Assembly (NCBI GenBank): GCA_965215355.1
Contig: CBDCDJ010000007.1
Span: forward strand, 3,968,001 to 4,032,000
Origin: CBDCDJ01 sp965215355
GTDB taxonomy: Bacteria > Deinococcota > Deinococci > Deinococcales > Trueperaceae
Length of the DNA stretch: 64,000 nt
Direction of reading: 5' to 3'
Positions 17,140-25,451 of this stretch are shown here, piece by piece; the stretch's first letter is position 1; the number at the start of each line of letters is the position of its first letter. The translations under genes and the position numbers were made by a program. The notes beneath the pieces were generated by a model, which was not told where the DNA came from, did no database searches, and was given only the letters and a program-made list of their open reading frames with translations.

Positions 17140-18279
17140 ATGAAAAAGGCTTTACCTTGGCTGTTCGGACTGGTTTTGCTCGTGGGGTGCGGTACCTCGA
17201 CCACGGCGCCGCCCGCGACACCTACTTTGGAACCGGGCGTGTGGAACGCGGTCGCGACCGGCGGCGACACGGCCTGCGCCGACGCTTCGGCGTACGAATT
17301 TTTTGCCTACGCCGGCAAGACCAACAAACTCCTCATCGACTTTCGTGGCGGCGGCGCTTGCTGGAACTATTTTACCTGCTCGCAGCCGTCCCGCCCGGAC
17401 CGCTCAGGCGGCTACTACTTCAACCAGGTCTTCGGCCCGCCCGACGGTTTGGACGGCGTGAACCGCGGCATCTACGACCACGACAACCCGGAAAACCCGT
17501 TCAACGACTGGTACCACGTCCACGTTCCCTATTGCAGCGGCGACATCCACTACGGGGACAACGTCAAGACCTACGCCGACCCCACCGGGCAAGGACCGGA
17601 CGTGACGGTGCGGCACAAGGGCGCGGTCAACGCGAGAGCCGTTTTAGACTGGGTGTTCGAGTCGTTCGAGGCCCCCGAAAGTATCTTCGTCACCGGCTGC
17701 AGCGCGGGCGCTTACGGCTCGATTCTGTGGACGCCCTATTTAGAGCGGCAGTACCCGGAGGCCGAAATTTACCAGCTCGGTGACTGCGGGGCGGGCGTCA
17801 TCACGCCTGAATTCGCCCAGGAGTCCGTCGCCAACTGGAACGTCACCGCGGCCCTACCCGACTTCGTGCCCGGTTTAGACCCCCAAACGGACGACGTGTT
17901 CGGCGTGGACTTCACCCCAAGGCTGTACCAAAAAATCGCCCAGTTTTACCCAGACAGCGTTTTCTCGCAGTACAACACCGTGCTTGACAGTACCCAGATA
18001 GGCTTTTACGCCCTCATGAAAGGCCAAGCCCCCGACACAGTAGCGCTCGAGTGGTCGCAAAAAATGCAAACCTCGCTCGCCGCCATTCGCGCAAGTGCGA
18101 GCAACTTCTCCTCGTTTACCGACGACTTAGACGACGATGGCGACCCCTCGAACGGCACCCGGCACTGCGTCATCATTTACGACGATTTTTACACCGCAGA
18201 ACAGCAAGGCGTCAAGCTGACCGACTGGCTGAACACCCTTCTCGGCGGCACCACGCCCGCACCGGTCAGCGCGCAGTAA
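17140..18279 (+). CDS. Pectinacetylesterase/Notum-family lipoprotein hydrolase
   Basis: A 379-residue protein with an N-terminal lipobox (LLVGC-G). Pectinacetylesterase-family elements in order are KLLIDFRGGGACWNYFTC (oxyanion region), VPYCSGDIHYGD, the nucleophile elbow FVTGCSAGAYGS (Ser about 187), a DCGAG stretch, and a late His in TRHCVIIYDDF. Family members remove acyl groups from polysaccharides or, as Notum, from lipidated proteins, and the substrate here is unknown. The ATG at 17140 follows GAAAGGGG. The TTG six bases upstream is less likely. A terminator follows. Confidence 0.8.
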   Translation: MKKALPWLFGLVLLVGCGTSTTAPPATPTLEPGVWNAVATGGDTACADASAYEFFAYAGKTNKLLIDFRGGGACWNYFTCSQPSRPDRSGGYYFNQVFGPPDGLDGVNRGIYDHDNPENPFNDWYHVHVPYCSGDIHYGDNVKTYADPTGQGPDVTVRHKGAVNARAVLDWVFESFEAPESIFVTGCSAGAYGSILWTPYLERQYPEAEIYQLGDCGAGVITPEFAQESVANWNVTAALPDFVPGLDPQTDDVFGVDFTPRLYQKIAQFYPDSVFSQYNTVLDSTQIGFYALMKGQAPDTVALEWSQKMQTSLAAIRASASNFSSFTDDLDDDGDPSNGTRHCVIIYDDFYTAEQQGVKLTDWLNTLLGGTTPAPVSAQ

Positions 18280-18637
18280 CAGCGCAGACAAACGGGGCAG
18301 ACAAAAGGCGCGAAACAGTGCAGACGAAAAGGACGCGGGTTTTTGTGGGCCTGCGTCCTTTTGTCATTTTCTTTAGGCAAAAAAGTTCGGGGCAAAAAAA
18401 GAAGCGCCTGGTAAGCGCTGATAAAAAGTAGTATAGCCCGGTATGCGTTATTCGTCAAGAGGATGCACTGTTGACCGGACAAAAGTCTGTATAACCAGAA
18501 CACTATGCACACAAAGCCATCCAAATCGAAAACGTTCGCCGGCGGTTAGGAAAGTTTCAGGAACAAGCGGTTACAGGGCGGCTTTGTCGGAACACGCTGA
18601 GGCTTCAGCGGTCGCGAAAGGTAGCTCTCGAGCCCCG
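18280..18637. other. 358-base gap downstream of the esterase
   Basis: The first 90 bases hold the esterase terminator. The remainder is relatively AT-rich and lies downstream of the minus-strand toxin-antitoxin genes. I see no gene or repeat in it. Confidence 0.4.
18327..18372 (+). terminator. Terminator after the esterase lipoprotein
   Basis: AAAAGGACGC (18327-18336) pairs with GCGTCCTTTT (18353-18362) around a 16-base loop, followed by GTCATTTTCTTT. Confidence 0.7.
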
Positions 18638-18850
18638 TTACTCCAACACGTCATCCGGGATTTCAGAGGCGGGAATCAGCACGACCTTCCCGTCGCGCTC
18701 GACTGCAATTGGGTTACCCGCGAGCTTGTGCTGACGTAAGGCAATCTTGACGGCCCTGGTTATCGCTTCGGTCACGATTTCTGGGTTGCGCAGCGCCTCT
18801 ACGATTTTTTCAGAGGAACTTACGGATGGTGTTTTTGAAGCGTCTGCCAT
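18638..18850 (-). CDS. Small partner protein of the zeta-like toxin
   Basis: A 70-residue protein. It has a helical first half (SSSEKIVEALRNPEIVTEAITRAVKIALRQHK) and a conserved tail with AGNPIAVERDGKVVLIP. Small proteins with this HKxAGNPI..RDGKV..I tail commonly sit directly beside zeta-type kinases and are thought to be the antitoxin or a partner. It overlaps the end of the toxin gene by 31 bases, so it is translated from the same mRNA. Confidence 0.65.
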   Translation of the reverse strand: MADASKTPSVSSSEKIVEALRNPEIVTEAITRAVKIALRQHKLAGNPIAVERDGKVVLIPASEIPDDVLE

Positions 18851-19407
18851 AAGTCTCCCTCGTAAACTTCTACACCCGCGCCGACAGCACGTTCAGCTAC
18901 GAGTTTCGGACGCGCGTAAGCACTGTTATCATAAATCATGAACCCATCCGCCAAAGGTTCGTAAAGCTCAAAAAAATTTTTTAGACCGGACACATAACGC
19001 CGCCAAATAACACTTTTAGGAACGTCGTGTCCACCCAAAAGAACGCGCTCTTTGACGCGCTGAACGGCTAGCTCCGGTGAGGACAGCCACAAGAAAATGA
19101 GAATAAACTGGTAGCCTTGCTGTTTTTCTCGTTTAATCCAAGGTGCGAAACTGCGGCTTGCCAGCGTAGTTTCAAACGCAAAGGACTTTTCTTCACGGGC
19201 AAGTTGTTTCAAACGCCGCAGCATGATTCGCCCCGCTTCAAAAGCGGAATTTTCAGGCGCAAAGCCGGACAAACCCTGAGCGATGACGTCGGCGTTCACA
19301 AATTCGGGCGTGGCGAACGTTTCTTTTAGAAGAACGGGTGCAGCCGTCGATTTACCCGCGCCGTTCGGCCCGGCGATGACGACGATGCTGGGAGGGTTTT
19401 CTGCCAT
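18820..19407 (-). CDS. Zeta-toxin-like P-loop kinase
   Basis: A 195-residue protein with a Walker A motif near the start (VVIAGPNGAGKST), then VNADVIAQGLSGF, FAFETTLAS and FLWLSSPELAVQRVKER, the order seen in zeta toxins and related AAA_33 kinases. Characterised zeta toxins phosphorylate UDP-N-acetylglucosamine and so block wall synthesis. That this one does the same is inferred. It forms a two-gene unit with the overlapping small gene downstream, at the left edge of the defence island. Confidence 0.75.
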   Translation of the reverse strand: MAENPPSIVVIAGPNGAGKSTAAPVLLKETFATPEFVNADVIAQGLSGFAPENSAFEAGRIMLRRLKQLAREEKSFAFETTLASRSFAPWIKREKQQGYQFILIFLWLSSPELAVQRVKERVLLGGHDVPKSVIWRRYVSGLKNFFELYEPLADGFMIYDNSAYARPKLVAERAVGAGVEVYEGDLWQTLQKHHP

Positions 19408-19421
19408 CTATGCTGCCAAGC

Positions 19422-19808
19422 TTACCAAAGCAGCTTCACGCCGTAATCTGTCAGGTTGCCGTCATGACTCAAAAGCGTCAGGTCTTCTGTAAGCGCCTGA
19501 GCAACGATGAGCCTGTCGAAAGGGTCGCGGTGGTGGTAAGGCAAGGTCTGAACCGTGTCCAAGTGTTTTGCGGAAATGGGGAGAAGCTGCATATCGTTGT
19601 CCGTGATTTGCGTCTGAACAAGAGTCTCGAAAGGTCCGTGGCTGTTCATCTTGCCGATGCTTACTTTAATGGCGATTTCCCAAAGCGAAGCGACGCTGAG
19701 AAAGCGCTGATTGTTGAGTTTTAAAATGGCTTCCGAGGCGTTCTTGCTTAGACGAGCATCATCTTCTATGAACCACAAAAAGGTGTGGGTGTCCAACAGC
19801 ACCTTCAC
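19422..19808 (-). CDS. PIN-domain toxin (VapC-like)
   Basis: A 128-residue PIN domain. The acidic site residues are visible in LLDTHTFLWF (Asp 6), SVASLWEIAIK (Glu about 43) and HHRDPFDRLIVAQAL (Asp about 94 and 97). This is the type whose members cut tRNA or rRNA. The GTG start overlaps the antitoxin stop (GTGA), so it is translated with it. Confidence 0.85.
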   Translation of the reverse strand: MKVLLDTHTFLWFIEDDARLSKNASEAILKLNNQRFLSVASLWEIAIKVSIGKMNSHGPFETLVQTQITDNDMQLLPISAKHLDTVQTLPYHHRDPFDRLIVAQALTEDLTLLSHDGNLTDYGVKLLW

Positions 19809-20023
19809 GGCATGTAATCCTTGAAATCTTCTAGTGGTTCGTCGAAGTCATCCGCCATGTTGGTAAACCAGCCCTTGCCGCTGCCCAAGACCGGACGCGG
19901 TTTCTCAGCTTTTTTGACTTCCACAAGTATTTTTGTCCCGTCGTCCAAAGTCACCGCGAAGTCTTTTTCGTTGAGCAGTTCCTCGAGCCGTTCCTTCGCC
20001 TCTTTAAGCGGCACCGTCGTCAC
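19805..20023 (-). CDS. Antitoxin paired with the PIN toxin
   Basis: A 72-residue protein. An N-terminal Phd-like part (MTTVPLKEAKERLEELL, then VTLDDGTKILVEV) is followed by a C-terminal tail containing MADDFDEPLEDF, a motif typical of DUF2281/Phd-type antitoxins that binds the toxin. Its GTG start lies 20 bases inside the end of the upstream restriction-modification gene, so all three genes should share a transcript. The same tail motif appears in the partner of the MazF toxin at 23.6 kb. Confidence 0.75.
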   Translation of the reverse strand: MTTVPLKEAKERLEELLNEKDFAVTLDDGTKILVEVKKAEKPRPVLGSGKGWFTNMADDFDEPLEDFKDYMP

Positions 20024-23000
20024 GTTTCACCTCCCGTTCGGCACTCATCATACGGACGATTTTCACCGTTTCCACGCTCACCGTACACACCCGTTGCAAC
20101 AGCTTAACGACCTCTTCTTTATAGTCCGCAAACCTGTAGGTGTTGAACTGGGCGCGGATGGTCGGGTCTTTGGGCTTTTTCTCCTTGTAGCGGTCGAGCA
20201 CCCACTCTATGGCCGAGCGGTTGCCCAGCTTGTACTCCCACGCCTCACTCGGCACGCCGGAGAGGACGGTTTGGGAGTCGAGGATAATCTGCCCCGAGGC
20301 TTTGTCCGCTTTCAGTTTCGCTTTGGGGTTCGTCACGCCGTCGGCGTCGGCGCGCTCCAAAGGGTACGGCTCGGCGGTCTCAAAGTTCAGGTGAAGCGCC
20401 ATGAGCGCCGCGCCCCAGGCGGCCCACCGAGAAAAGTCCGCGTAAAAGGGGATGTGCGGGAACTCGCGCTTGAGGTTGAGCCGGTACTTTTCGCGGTAGG
20501 CGGGGTCGTGCAGGACGGCGTAGGTGTAGTGGAAGATGTCGATGCGCTCTATGTCTCGAGCCTCCACGCCGTTCGTAGAATCCCCCCAACCCCCCTTATC
20601 GAAGGGGGGCTTTGCCGCTGTTTCCCCCTCGGCAAGAACCGTTTTTGTCCCCCCCTTAACAAGGGGGGCTAGGGGGGATTTTGCCGCAGGCAGCGCCACC
20701 TCCCCGTAGTGCTCCCGAAACTGCTGCAAGCCCCAGGCGGTGATGTTGTCCAGGCGGTTGCCGGATGGGTCGTAGCGGTAGAGAGGGAGACCTTGAGTAC
20801 CCCTTGAACCAAAGTCATGATTGAATACGCAATCTGATACCTGAACTGTAAAAGGTATTTGCTGATTGAACGTTACACAAATTGCTAAATTGTCTTTTCC
20901 TTCTTGAAAAATTTGCCTTAACTGATAACGCCTTTCGTTTAACCGCCTATCAAAGTAAAGCCATTCTTTAAAATATGGACGGCTTATGCTTTTGTTTATA
21001 TATTCAGGCTGATATGAAAGCGTTTCACTCCGAAGTAGATTACTCTTTAGACCACTTGTCCATTTAATTTCGTAGTTTACCGAGTCATCTATCGTGGATT
21101 CATCAACATTACCGGAAAGTTTTTCAACGTCCTGATTATAAACTTTTATGAAGTACCGAACCTTCTTCTCTAAGTTTTCTCGAGAAATATCTGCTACCCA
21201 TTCGTCACGGTTAGTTTTGACTCCACTAGAGAAGAGCTTGAAAATTGCTTTTTCTTCATCTGCATTTTTAGCGACTTTTGTATTTTGCTCAGCTATTGGA
21301 AGTAACTCCTCCCAATCATCAGCGCCTACACGAATCCAGCGATGTTTATCATTCGGAATGACATGCCTGAAATTTAAGCTTTCAAACTTTGTTGTTTTCA
21401 GAAAGTCAAGCTTTTCCATTGCCCTTTCCGTCTCCGGGCGTCTCACGTAATAAATGTCTGCTCGGCTCTCGGGTTTTTCGGTTTTCACGAGAAAAAGAAT
21501 GGCTACACCTGTTTGAATACCAAATACGTTATGAGTGGTTCCAGATAGTTTGGGATTTGCACGAACATCCCCACCTAAATCGAGGATGTAAATCTGGTCG
21601 AATTCTTCTCCCACGGATTTGCGAAAGCCGTCGTAGATTCTCGTATCAACGAACGACCTGTTGACAATGTAAGCAATAATTCCATTTTTTCCTATTCGGT
21701 CACTTGCCCATCTGACGAATCGAGTATACATGTCATACAAGTTGACGAGGTTTTGGGCTTTGCTGTGCTTAACATAAGTCTGCTTGATTCGTTCATCAAC
21801 TCTCGGATAAGGGCGGTTTTTGTTGTTATTGTTTTCGTTCAGTTGGTTGGCGTTGTACGGCGGGTTGCCGATAATCACCGAAATCTTCTTCTCGTTCTGG
21901 CGTTTGATGCGCTCCAGGTTCTCAGCCGTCATCTCGAACATGTTGGCTTGGCCCACCGCGCCGACGTAGTTTAAGTTCTCGAGGGTGTCCACAAAAGCGA
22001 TGTTCTCGAACTCGGCATACTCGCCCATCTTCTGCTGGTAGGTGTATTCGATGTTGAGGTTCGCCGTGTAGTAGGGCAGCAGCGCGACCTCGTTGCAAAA
22101 GAGTTCGTGGCGGTACTTGTGCCGTAGCTGGTGCTTGGGCAAATACTCGATGATTTCGGTGATGAACGTGCCCGTCCCCGTGGCGGGGTCTAAGATGTTC
22201 ACGCCCTCGTCGCCCAAAAACTTGCCGAAGTGCTTGTGCGTGAGGTAGTCGGCGGCCTCAATCATAAAGCGCACGATTTCATTCGGCGTGTAGACGATGC
22301 CTAACCTGTCGGCGGCGGCCGGGTTGTACGCCTGGTAAAAGGTTTCGTAGACGACCTTGAGAAACTTTTGCTTTTCGTGGTGGTTGGCGATGTTCGCGGC
22401 GGCCGCCTTGATGACGTTGTAGTAGGGCTCGATTTTCAGGAGCGTGTTGCGCCGCAGCGCGCCGGTAAAAAAGGTCTCGGTGACGTTGTGGAGTTCGTGC
22501 GCGACGTTGTTCTCGCGGTGAAACTGCGACTCGTTGAAGACCGAGGTGAAAATTTCTTCGGTCAGGATGTGCTGAATCAGCATCTCGCGCACGTCGTCCA
22601 GACCTAAGTGCGGGTTGATGGCTTTCTGGACAAGTTCCAACAAACGGTCGCGCTGGGTGACGAAGCGTGCGTTGTCGGGGGCCTGGTCTTCGATGACTTT
22701 ACGAATCTCGACGAGCAGGTCGGGCAGGTCGTCTTTGAACCCGTCGATGGCGTCGCGGAACTGCTTGATTTGGGGCGGCTCGTAGCGCACGAACTGGCTC
22801 AGGAGCGCGTCGAGGGTGGCGGCGTCCTCCATCTGCGCCCGCCCGACCTCTTGCCCGTTCTGGTAAAGGGCGACCTGTTTGGAGTCGTCGAACAAGATGT
22901 TGGTGTCGGGGTAGCCTTTGGCGAACTTCTTGGCGATTTCCGTGTTCAGGTCGTCGAACTGGTCTTTGCTCTCCCAGTAGCCGCGGCTCTGGCGGAGAGC

Positions 23001-23204
23001 GTCTTTTAAAGTTCCGTCGGGGTAGACGGTCGCGCCGTTCACGCGGTACTCGAGTTCCGCAATCAGTTCCAAGTTTTGGGTGTTGGCGTAAGCGTCTAAG
23101 AGCTGCTGAAACGCGCCGCGCACGCTCTGCTCGTGCCTCGAGCCGCCGTACTGGATGAGGCGCTCGAGCTTGCTGTAGAACTGGTTGATGAGCTGTAGCG
23201 ACAA
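20004..23204 (-). CDS. Single-chain restriction-modification enzyme (type IIG / type ISP-like)
   Basis: A 1066-residue protein. The N-terminal region has a PD-(D/E)xK-like nuclease pattern (LIAELEY, YPDGTLKD, GYWESKDQ; residues 45-80). A gamma-class N6-adenine methyltransferase follows, with motif I DPATGTGTF (about 343) and motif IV NPPY (about 455). The rest is a target-recognition and C-terminal region as in type ISP enzymes, but without the Snf2 helicase of true ISP proteins. Residues about 838-875 (SPLAPLVKGG to PPFDKGGWGD) are encoded by an inserted 104-bp repeat. DNA around 20.8-21.8 kb is clearly AT-richer than the genome, pointing to transfer. It would both methylate and cut DNA at an unknown site. 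Confidence 0.8.
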   Translation of the reverse strand: MSLQLINQFYSKLERLIQYGGSRHEQSVRGAFQQLLDAYANTQNLELIAELEYRVNGATVYPDGTLKDALRQSRGYWESKDQFDDLNTEIAKKFAKGYPDTNILFDDSKQVALYQNGQEVGRAQMEDAATLDALLSQFVRYEPPQIKQFRDAIDGFKDDLPDLLVEIRKVIEDQAPDNARFVTQRDRLLELVQKAINPHLGLDDVREMLIQHILTEEIFTSVFNESQFHRENNVAHELHNVTETFFTGALRRNTLLKIEPYYNVIKAAAANIANHHEKQKFLKVVYETFYQAYNPAAADRLGIVYTPNEIVRFMIEAADYLTHKHFGKFLGDEGVNILDPATGTGTFITEIIEYLPKHQLRHKYRHELFCNEVALLPYYTANLNIEYTYQQKMGEYAEFENIAFVDTLENLNYVGAVGQANMFEMTAENLERIKRQNEKKISVIIGNPPYNANQLNENNNNKNRPYPRVDERIKQTYVKHSKAQNLVNLYDMYTRFVRWASDRIGKNGIIAYIVNRSFVDTRIYDGFRKSVGEEFDQIYILDLGGDVRANPKLSGTTHNVFGIQTGVAILFLVKTEKPESRADIYYVRRPETERAMEKLDFLKTTKFESLNFRHVIPNDKHRWIRVGADDWEELLPIAEQNTKVAKNADEEKAIFKLFSSGVKTNRDEWVADISRENLEKKVRYFIKVYNQDVEKLSGNVDESTIDDSVNYEIKWTSGLKSNLLRSETLSYQPEYINKSISRPYFKEWLYFDRRLNERRYQLRQIFQEGKDNLAICVTFNQQIPFTVQVSDCVFNHDFGSRGTQGLPLYRYDPSGNRLDNITAWGLQQFREHYGEVALPAAKSPLAPLVKGGTKTVLAEGETAAKPPFDKGGWGDSTNGVEARDIERIDIFHYTYAVLHDPAYREKYRLNLKREFPHIPFYADFSRWAAWGAALMALHLNFETAEPYPLERADADGVTNPKAKLKADKASGQIILDSQTVLSGVPSEAWEYKLGNRSAIEWVLDRYKEKKPKDPTIRAQFNTYRFADYKEEVVKLLQRVCTVSVETVKIVRMMSAEREVKRDDGAA
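20579..20682. repeat. 104-bp double-hairpin repeat inside the restriction-modification gene
   Basis: Two inverted units: AATCCCCCCAACCCCCCTTA with a GGGGGG partner, and CCCCCCTTAACAAGGGGGG followed by CTAGGGGGGATT. Between them is a smaller inverted pair, TTGCCG and CGGCAA. The same architecture and length occur at 26799-26902. Here it is translated in frame as SPLAPLVKGG and PPFDKGGWGD. Confidence 0.8.
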
Positions 23205-23303
23205 TGTGACTCCTGATGGGTGTAACCGGAGTATAGCGAAGGCGTGAGCGCCCTGCGTGTGGCGTTTTTACGTTTCTAAATCAACTCTTAGGTCAATGCC
23301 GCG

Positions 23304-23651
23304 TCAAGCTTCGAGAATCGTGTTTAGCAGCTCGAGGACTTGCTCGACCAGACTCTCGGGCGCTTGGTCGGCGGCGCTGAAGCCCCTGGCTTGCCAATCC
23401 AGCGTCCTTATCTGGTCTGTCAACACGACGCCCTTGATGTTCAAATGTTGAGGTAAGGGTACTTCAGTGGGATACCCTTTTGCTTGCTGAGTGACGGGGC
23501 AGCCGATGACGAGGTGGGTCAGGGCGTTGTAACGGTCGTTCGAGAGGACGAGGACGGGGCGGCGGCCTGCTTGCTCATGACCTTTTTGCGGGTTCAAGTC
23601 CATCCACACAATATCACCGCGTTTAGGCGCTGTCGCTTTGGCCGCTGTCAA
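23304..23651 (-). CDS. MazF/PemK-type endoribonuclease toxin
   Basis: A 115-residue protein with the MazF signature elements RGDIVWMDLNPQKGHEQAGRRPVLVLS, then VIGCPVT and VVLTDQIRTLDWQARG. MazF toxins cut mRNA at short motifs. The apparent TTG start overlaps the stop of the upstream antitoxin gene (TTGA). An in-frame ATG at residue 17 would remove the start of the first strand and is less likely. Confidence 0.85.
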   Translation of the reverse strand: MTAAKATAPKRGDIVWMDLNPQKGHEQAGRRPVLVLSNDRYNALTHLVIGCPVTQQAKGYPTEVPLPQHLNIKGVVLTDQIRTLDWQARGFSAADQAPESLVEQVLELLNTILEA

Positions 23652-23965
23652 AACTGTTCCTCGCCTACGTCGTCACCCCAGTCGAGTTCGCCGTGCGGGT
23701 TGGGCTGACCGTAAGCCTCGAGCGCAGCCAGCAAGCTACCTAGTCGCGCCCTTCTCGATGTGGCATCACCCAGCCAGAATGAATCCTCTAACGGCTCATC
23801 GAAGTCGTCGCTCATCTCTATATTCCCCTCATGAAGTCCAGCTACATGGGTAAGGGGCGCTTTTTCCACTTTGGTTGCGAGCAGAAAGCTGGCAAAATCA
23901 TAAACTTCCTGCTGCAGGTTGTCGGGCAGTTTTGCGACAACTGTAGTTAGCTCGCTGATGCTCAT
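23648..23965 (-). CDS. DUF2281-like antitoxin paired with MazF
   Basis: A 105-residue protein. The first 35 residues (ISELTTVVAKLPDNLQQEVYDFASFLL) match the DUF2281 pattern. A central MSDDFDEPLEDS is the toxin-binding motif also seen in the PIN-toxin partner 3.6 kb away. The acidic C-terminal end (HGELDWGDDVGEEQF) resembles MazE tails. Overlap with the MazF gene by 4 bases supports a pair. Confidence 0.65.
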   Translation of the reverse strand: MSISELTTVVAKLPDNLQQEVYDFASFLLATKVEKAPLTHVAGLHEGNIEMSDDFDEPLEDSFWLGDATSRRARLGSLLAALEAYGQPNPHGELDWGDDVGEEQF

Positions 23966-23978
23966 GGGTCGATTATAT

Positions 23979-25373
23979 TCAGAATAACCTGTTGTACCCG
24001 TTCAGCGCCGCCACCCTATACGCCTCGGCCATCGTCGGGTAGTTAAACGTCGTGTTGAGAAAGTACAGGAGGCTGTTGTCCTTACCTTGTTGAGACATGA
24101 TGGCTTGACCGATGTGGACGATTTCGGCGGCGTTCACGCCGAAGCAGTGAATGCCCAGCAGGGCCAGGCTTTCGCGGTGAAACAGGAGTTTGAGCTGGCC
24201 CACGGGGCGGCCCAAAATCTGGGCTCGAGCGATGTTCTTAAAATGCGCGTGGCCGACCTCGTAAGGGACGCGCTCCTCGGTGAGTTCGCGCTCGTTCTTG
24301 CCGATGGAGCTGATTTCGGGACTCGTGTAAATGCCGGTAGGAATGTCGTGGGGCCGGTTGACGTGCTCGTCCAAGCCGAGCAGGTGCATCACCGCGGCGC
24401 GGCCCTGGGTGTAGGCGGCGCTCGCCAGGGCGGGCGGGCCAATCACGTCGCCGACGGCGTAGATGTGGGGCTGGGCGGTTTGGAAGTTTTCGTTCACTTC
24501 CAACTGGCCGCGCGAGTTGGCGCTGAGGCCGGCGCACTCCAGGCTGAGCGTGTCGGTGTTGCCGGTGCGCCCGTTTGCCCACAGCAAGATGTCGCTCTTG
24601 ACCTGTTTGCCGCTTTTCAAAAACAGCACCACGCCGTCGCGCGCGCCTTCGATGGCCTCGTATTCTTCGTTGTGCCGTATCAAACAACCCTGGTCGCGCA
24701 GGTGGTAGGCGAGCGCGTCGATAATCTCGTCGTCTAAAAAACTCAGCAGCTTGTTTCGAGTGTTGATGAGGTTGACTTTCATGCCCAGGTTGCGAAACAT
24801 CGACGCGTATTCGCAGCCGATGACGCCCGCGCCGTAGATGGTTATCGAGTGTGGGGTAAAGGCGAGGTCCAAGACGGTGTCGCTGTCGAAGATGCGCGGG
24901 TGACCGAAGTCCACGTCGCGAGGGTGGTAGGGCCGCGAACCCGTGGCAATCACGAAGGTTTCGGCGCAGTAGTGCAGCCCGTCGTCGGCCTGGATGGTGT
25001 GTTCGTCCAAAAAGTGCGCGTTGCCCTTGATGACCGGCACGTCGTTGCGGTCGTAAAAACCGCGGCGCATGTCGACTTGTTCGCCGATGACCGTGTCGGC
25101 TCGAGCGCGCAGGTCTGGAAACGAGTAGTCTACCTGCAAACCTTGCTCGCGCAGTTGCTGTTTGGCCTCGGAAAGTTGGTGGATGCCGTAGCGAATCGTC
25201 TTGCTGGGGATGGTGCCCCAGTGGGTGCAGCCGCCGCCAATCGCTTGATACCGTTCCATCACGGCGACGCTTTTGCCGCCCTTGACCGCCTGCATTGCCG
25301 CGCCCTCGCCGCCGGGGCCGGTGCCGACGACGATGACCTCGAACTCTCTCGGTTTGACGCTTGTCTGGTCCAT
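23979..25373 (-). CDS. sthA: Soluble pyridine nucleotide transhydrogenase
   Basis: A 464-residue flavoprotein of the disulfide reductase family. FAD motif VIVVGTGPGGEGAA starts at about residue 14. The active-site position reads GGGCTHWGTIPSK, with one Cys in place of the CxxxxC pair, which is diagnostic of SthA. The NAD(P) fold is ITIYGAGVIGCEYASMF, and the C-terminal interface carries HCFGVNAAEIVHIGQA. It moves reducing equivalents between NADPH and NADH in the cytoplasm. It stands alone on the minus strand beside the toxin-antitoxin island. Confidence 0.92.
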   Translation of the reverse strand: MDQTSVKPREFEVIVVGTGPGGEGAAMQAVKGGKSVAVMERYQAIGGGCTHWGTIPSKTIRYGIHQLSEAKQQLREQGLQVDYSFPDLRARADTVIGEQVDMRRGFYDRNDVPVIKGNAHFLDEHTIQADDGLHYCAETFVIATGSRPYHPRDVDFGHPRIFDSDTVLDLAFTPHSITIYGAGVIGCEYASMFRNLGMKVNLINTRNKLLSFLDDEIIDALAYHLRDQGCLIRHNEEYEAIEGARDGVVLFLKSGKQVKSDILLWANGRTGNTDTLSLECAGLSANSRGQLEVNENFQTAQPHIYAVGDVIGPPALASAAYTQGRAAVMHLLGLDEHVNRPHDIPTGIYTSPEISSIGKNERELTEERVPYEVGHAHFKNIARAQILGRPVGQLKLLFHRESLALLGIHCFGVNAAEIVHIGQAIMSQQGKDNSLLYFLNTTFNYPTMAEAYRVAALNGYNRLF

Positions 25374-25451
25374 GTTCCTACCAGAATACCCTTTAACCCC
25401 TCGCTTCCTAAAGGGCTACAATGACATCTGAGACCAAACCAAAGGAGATTT

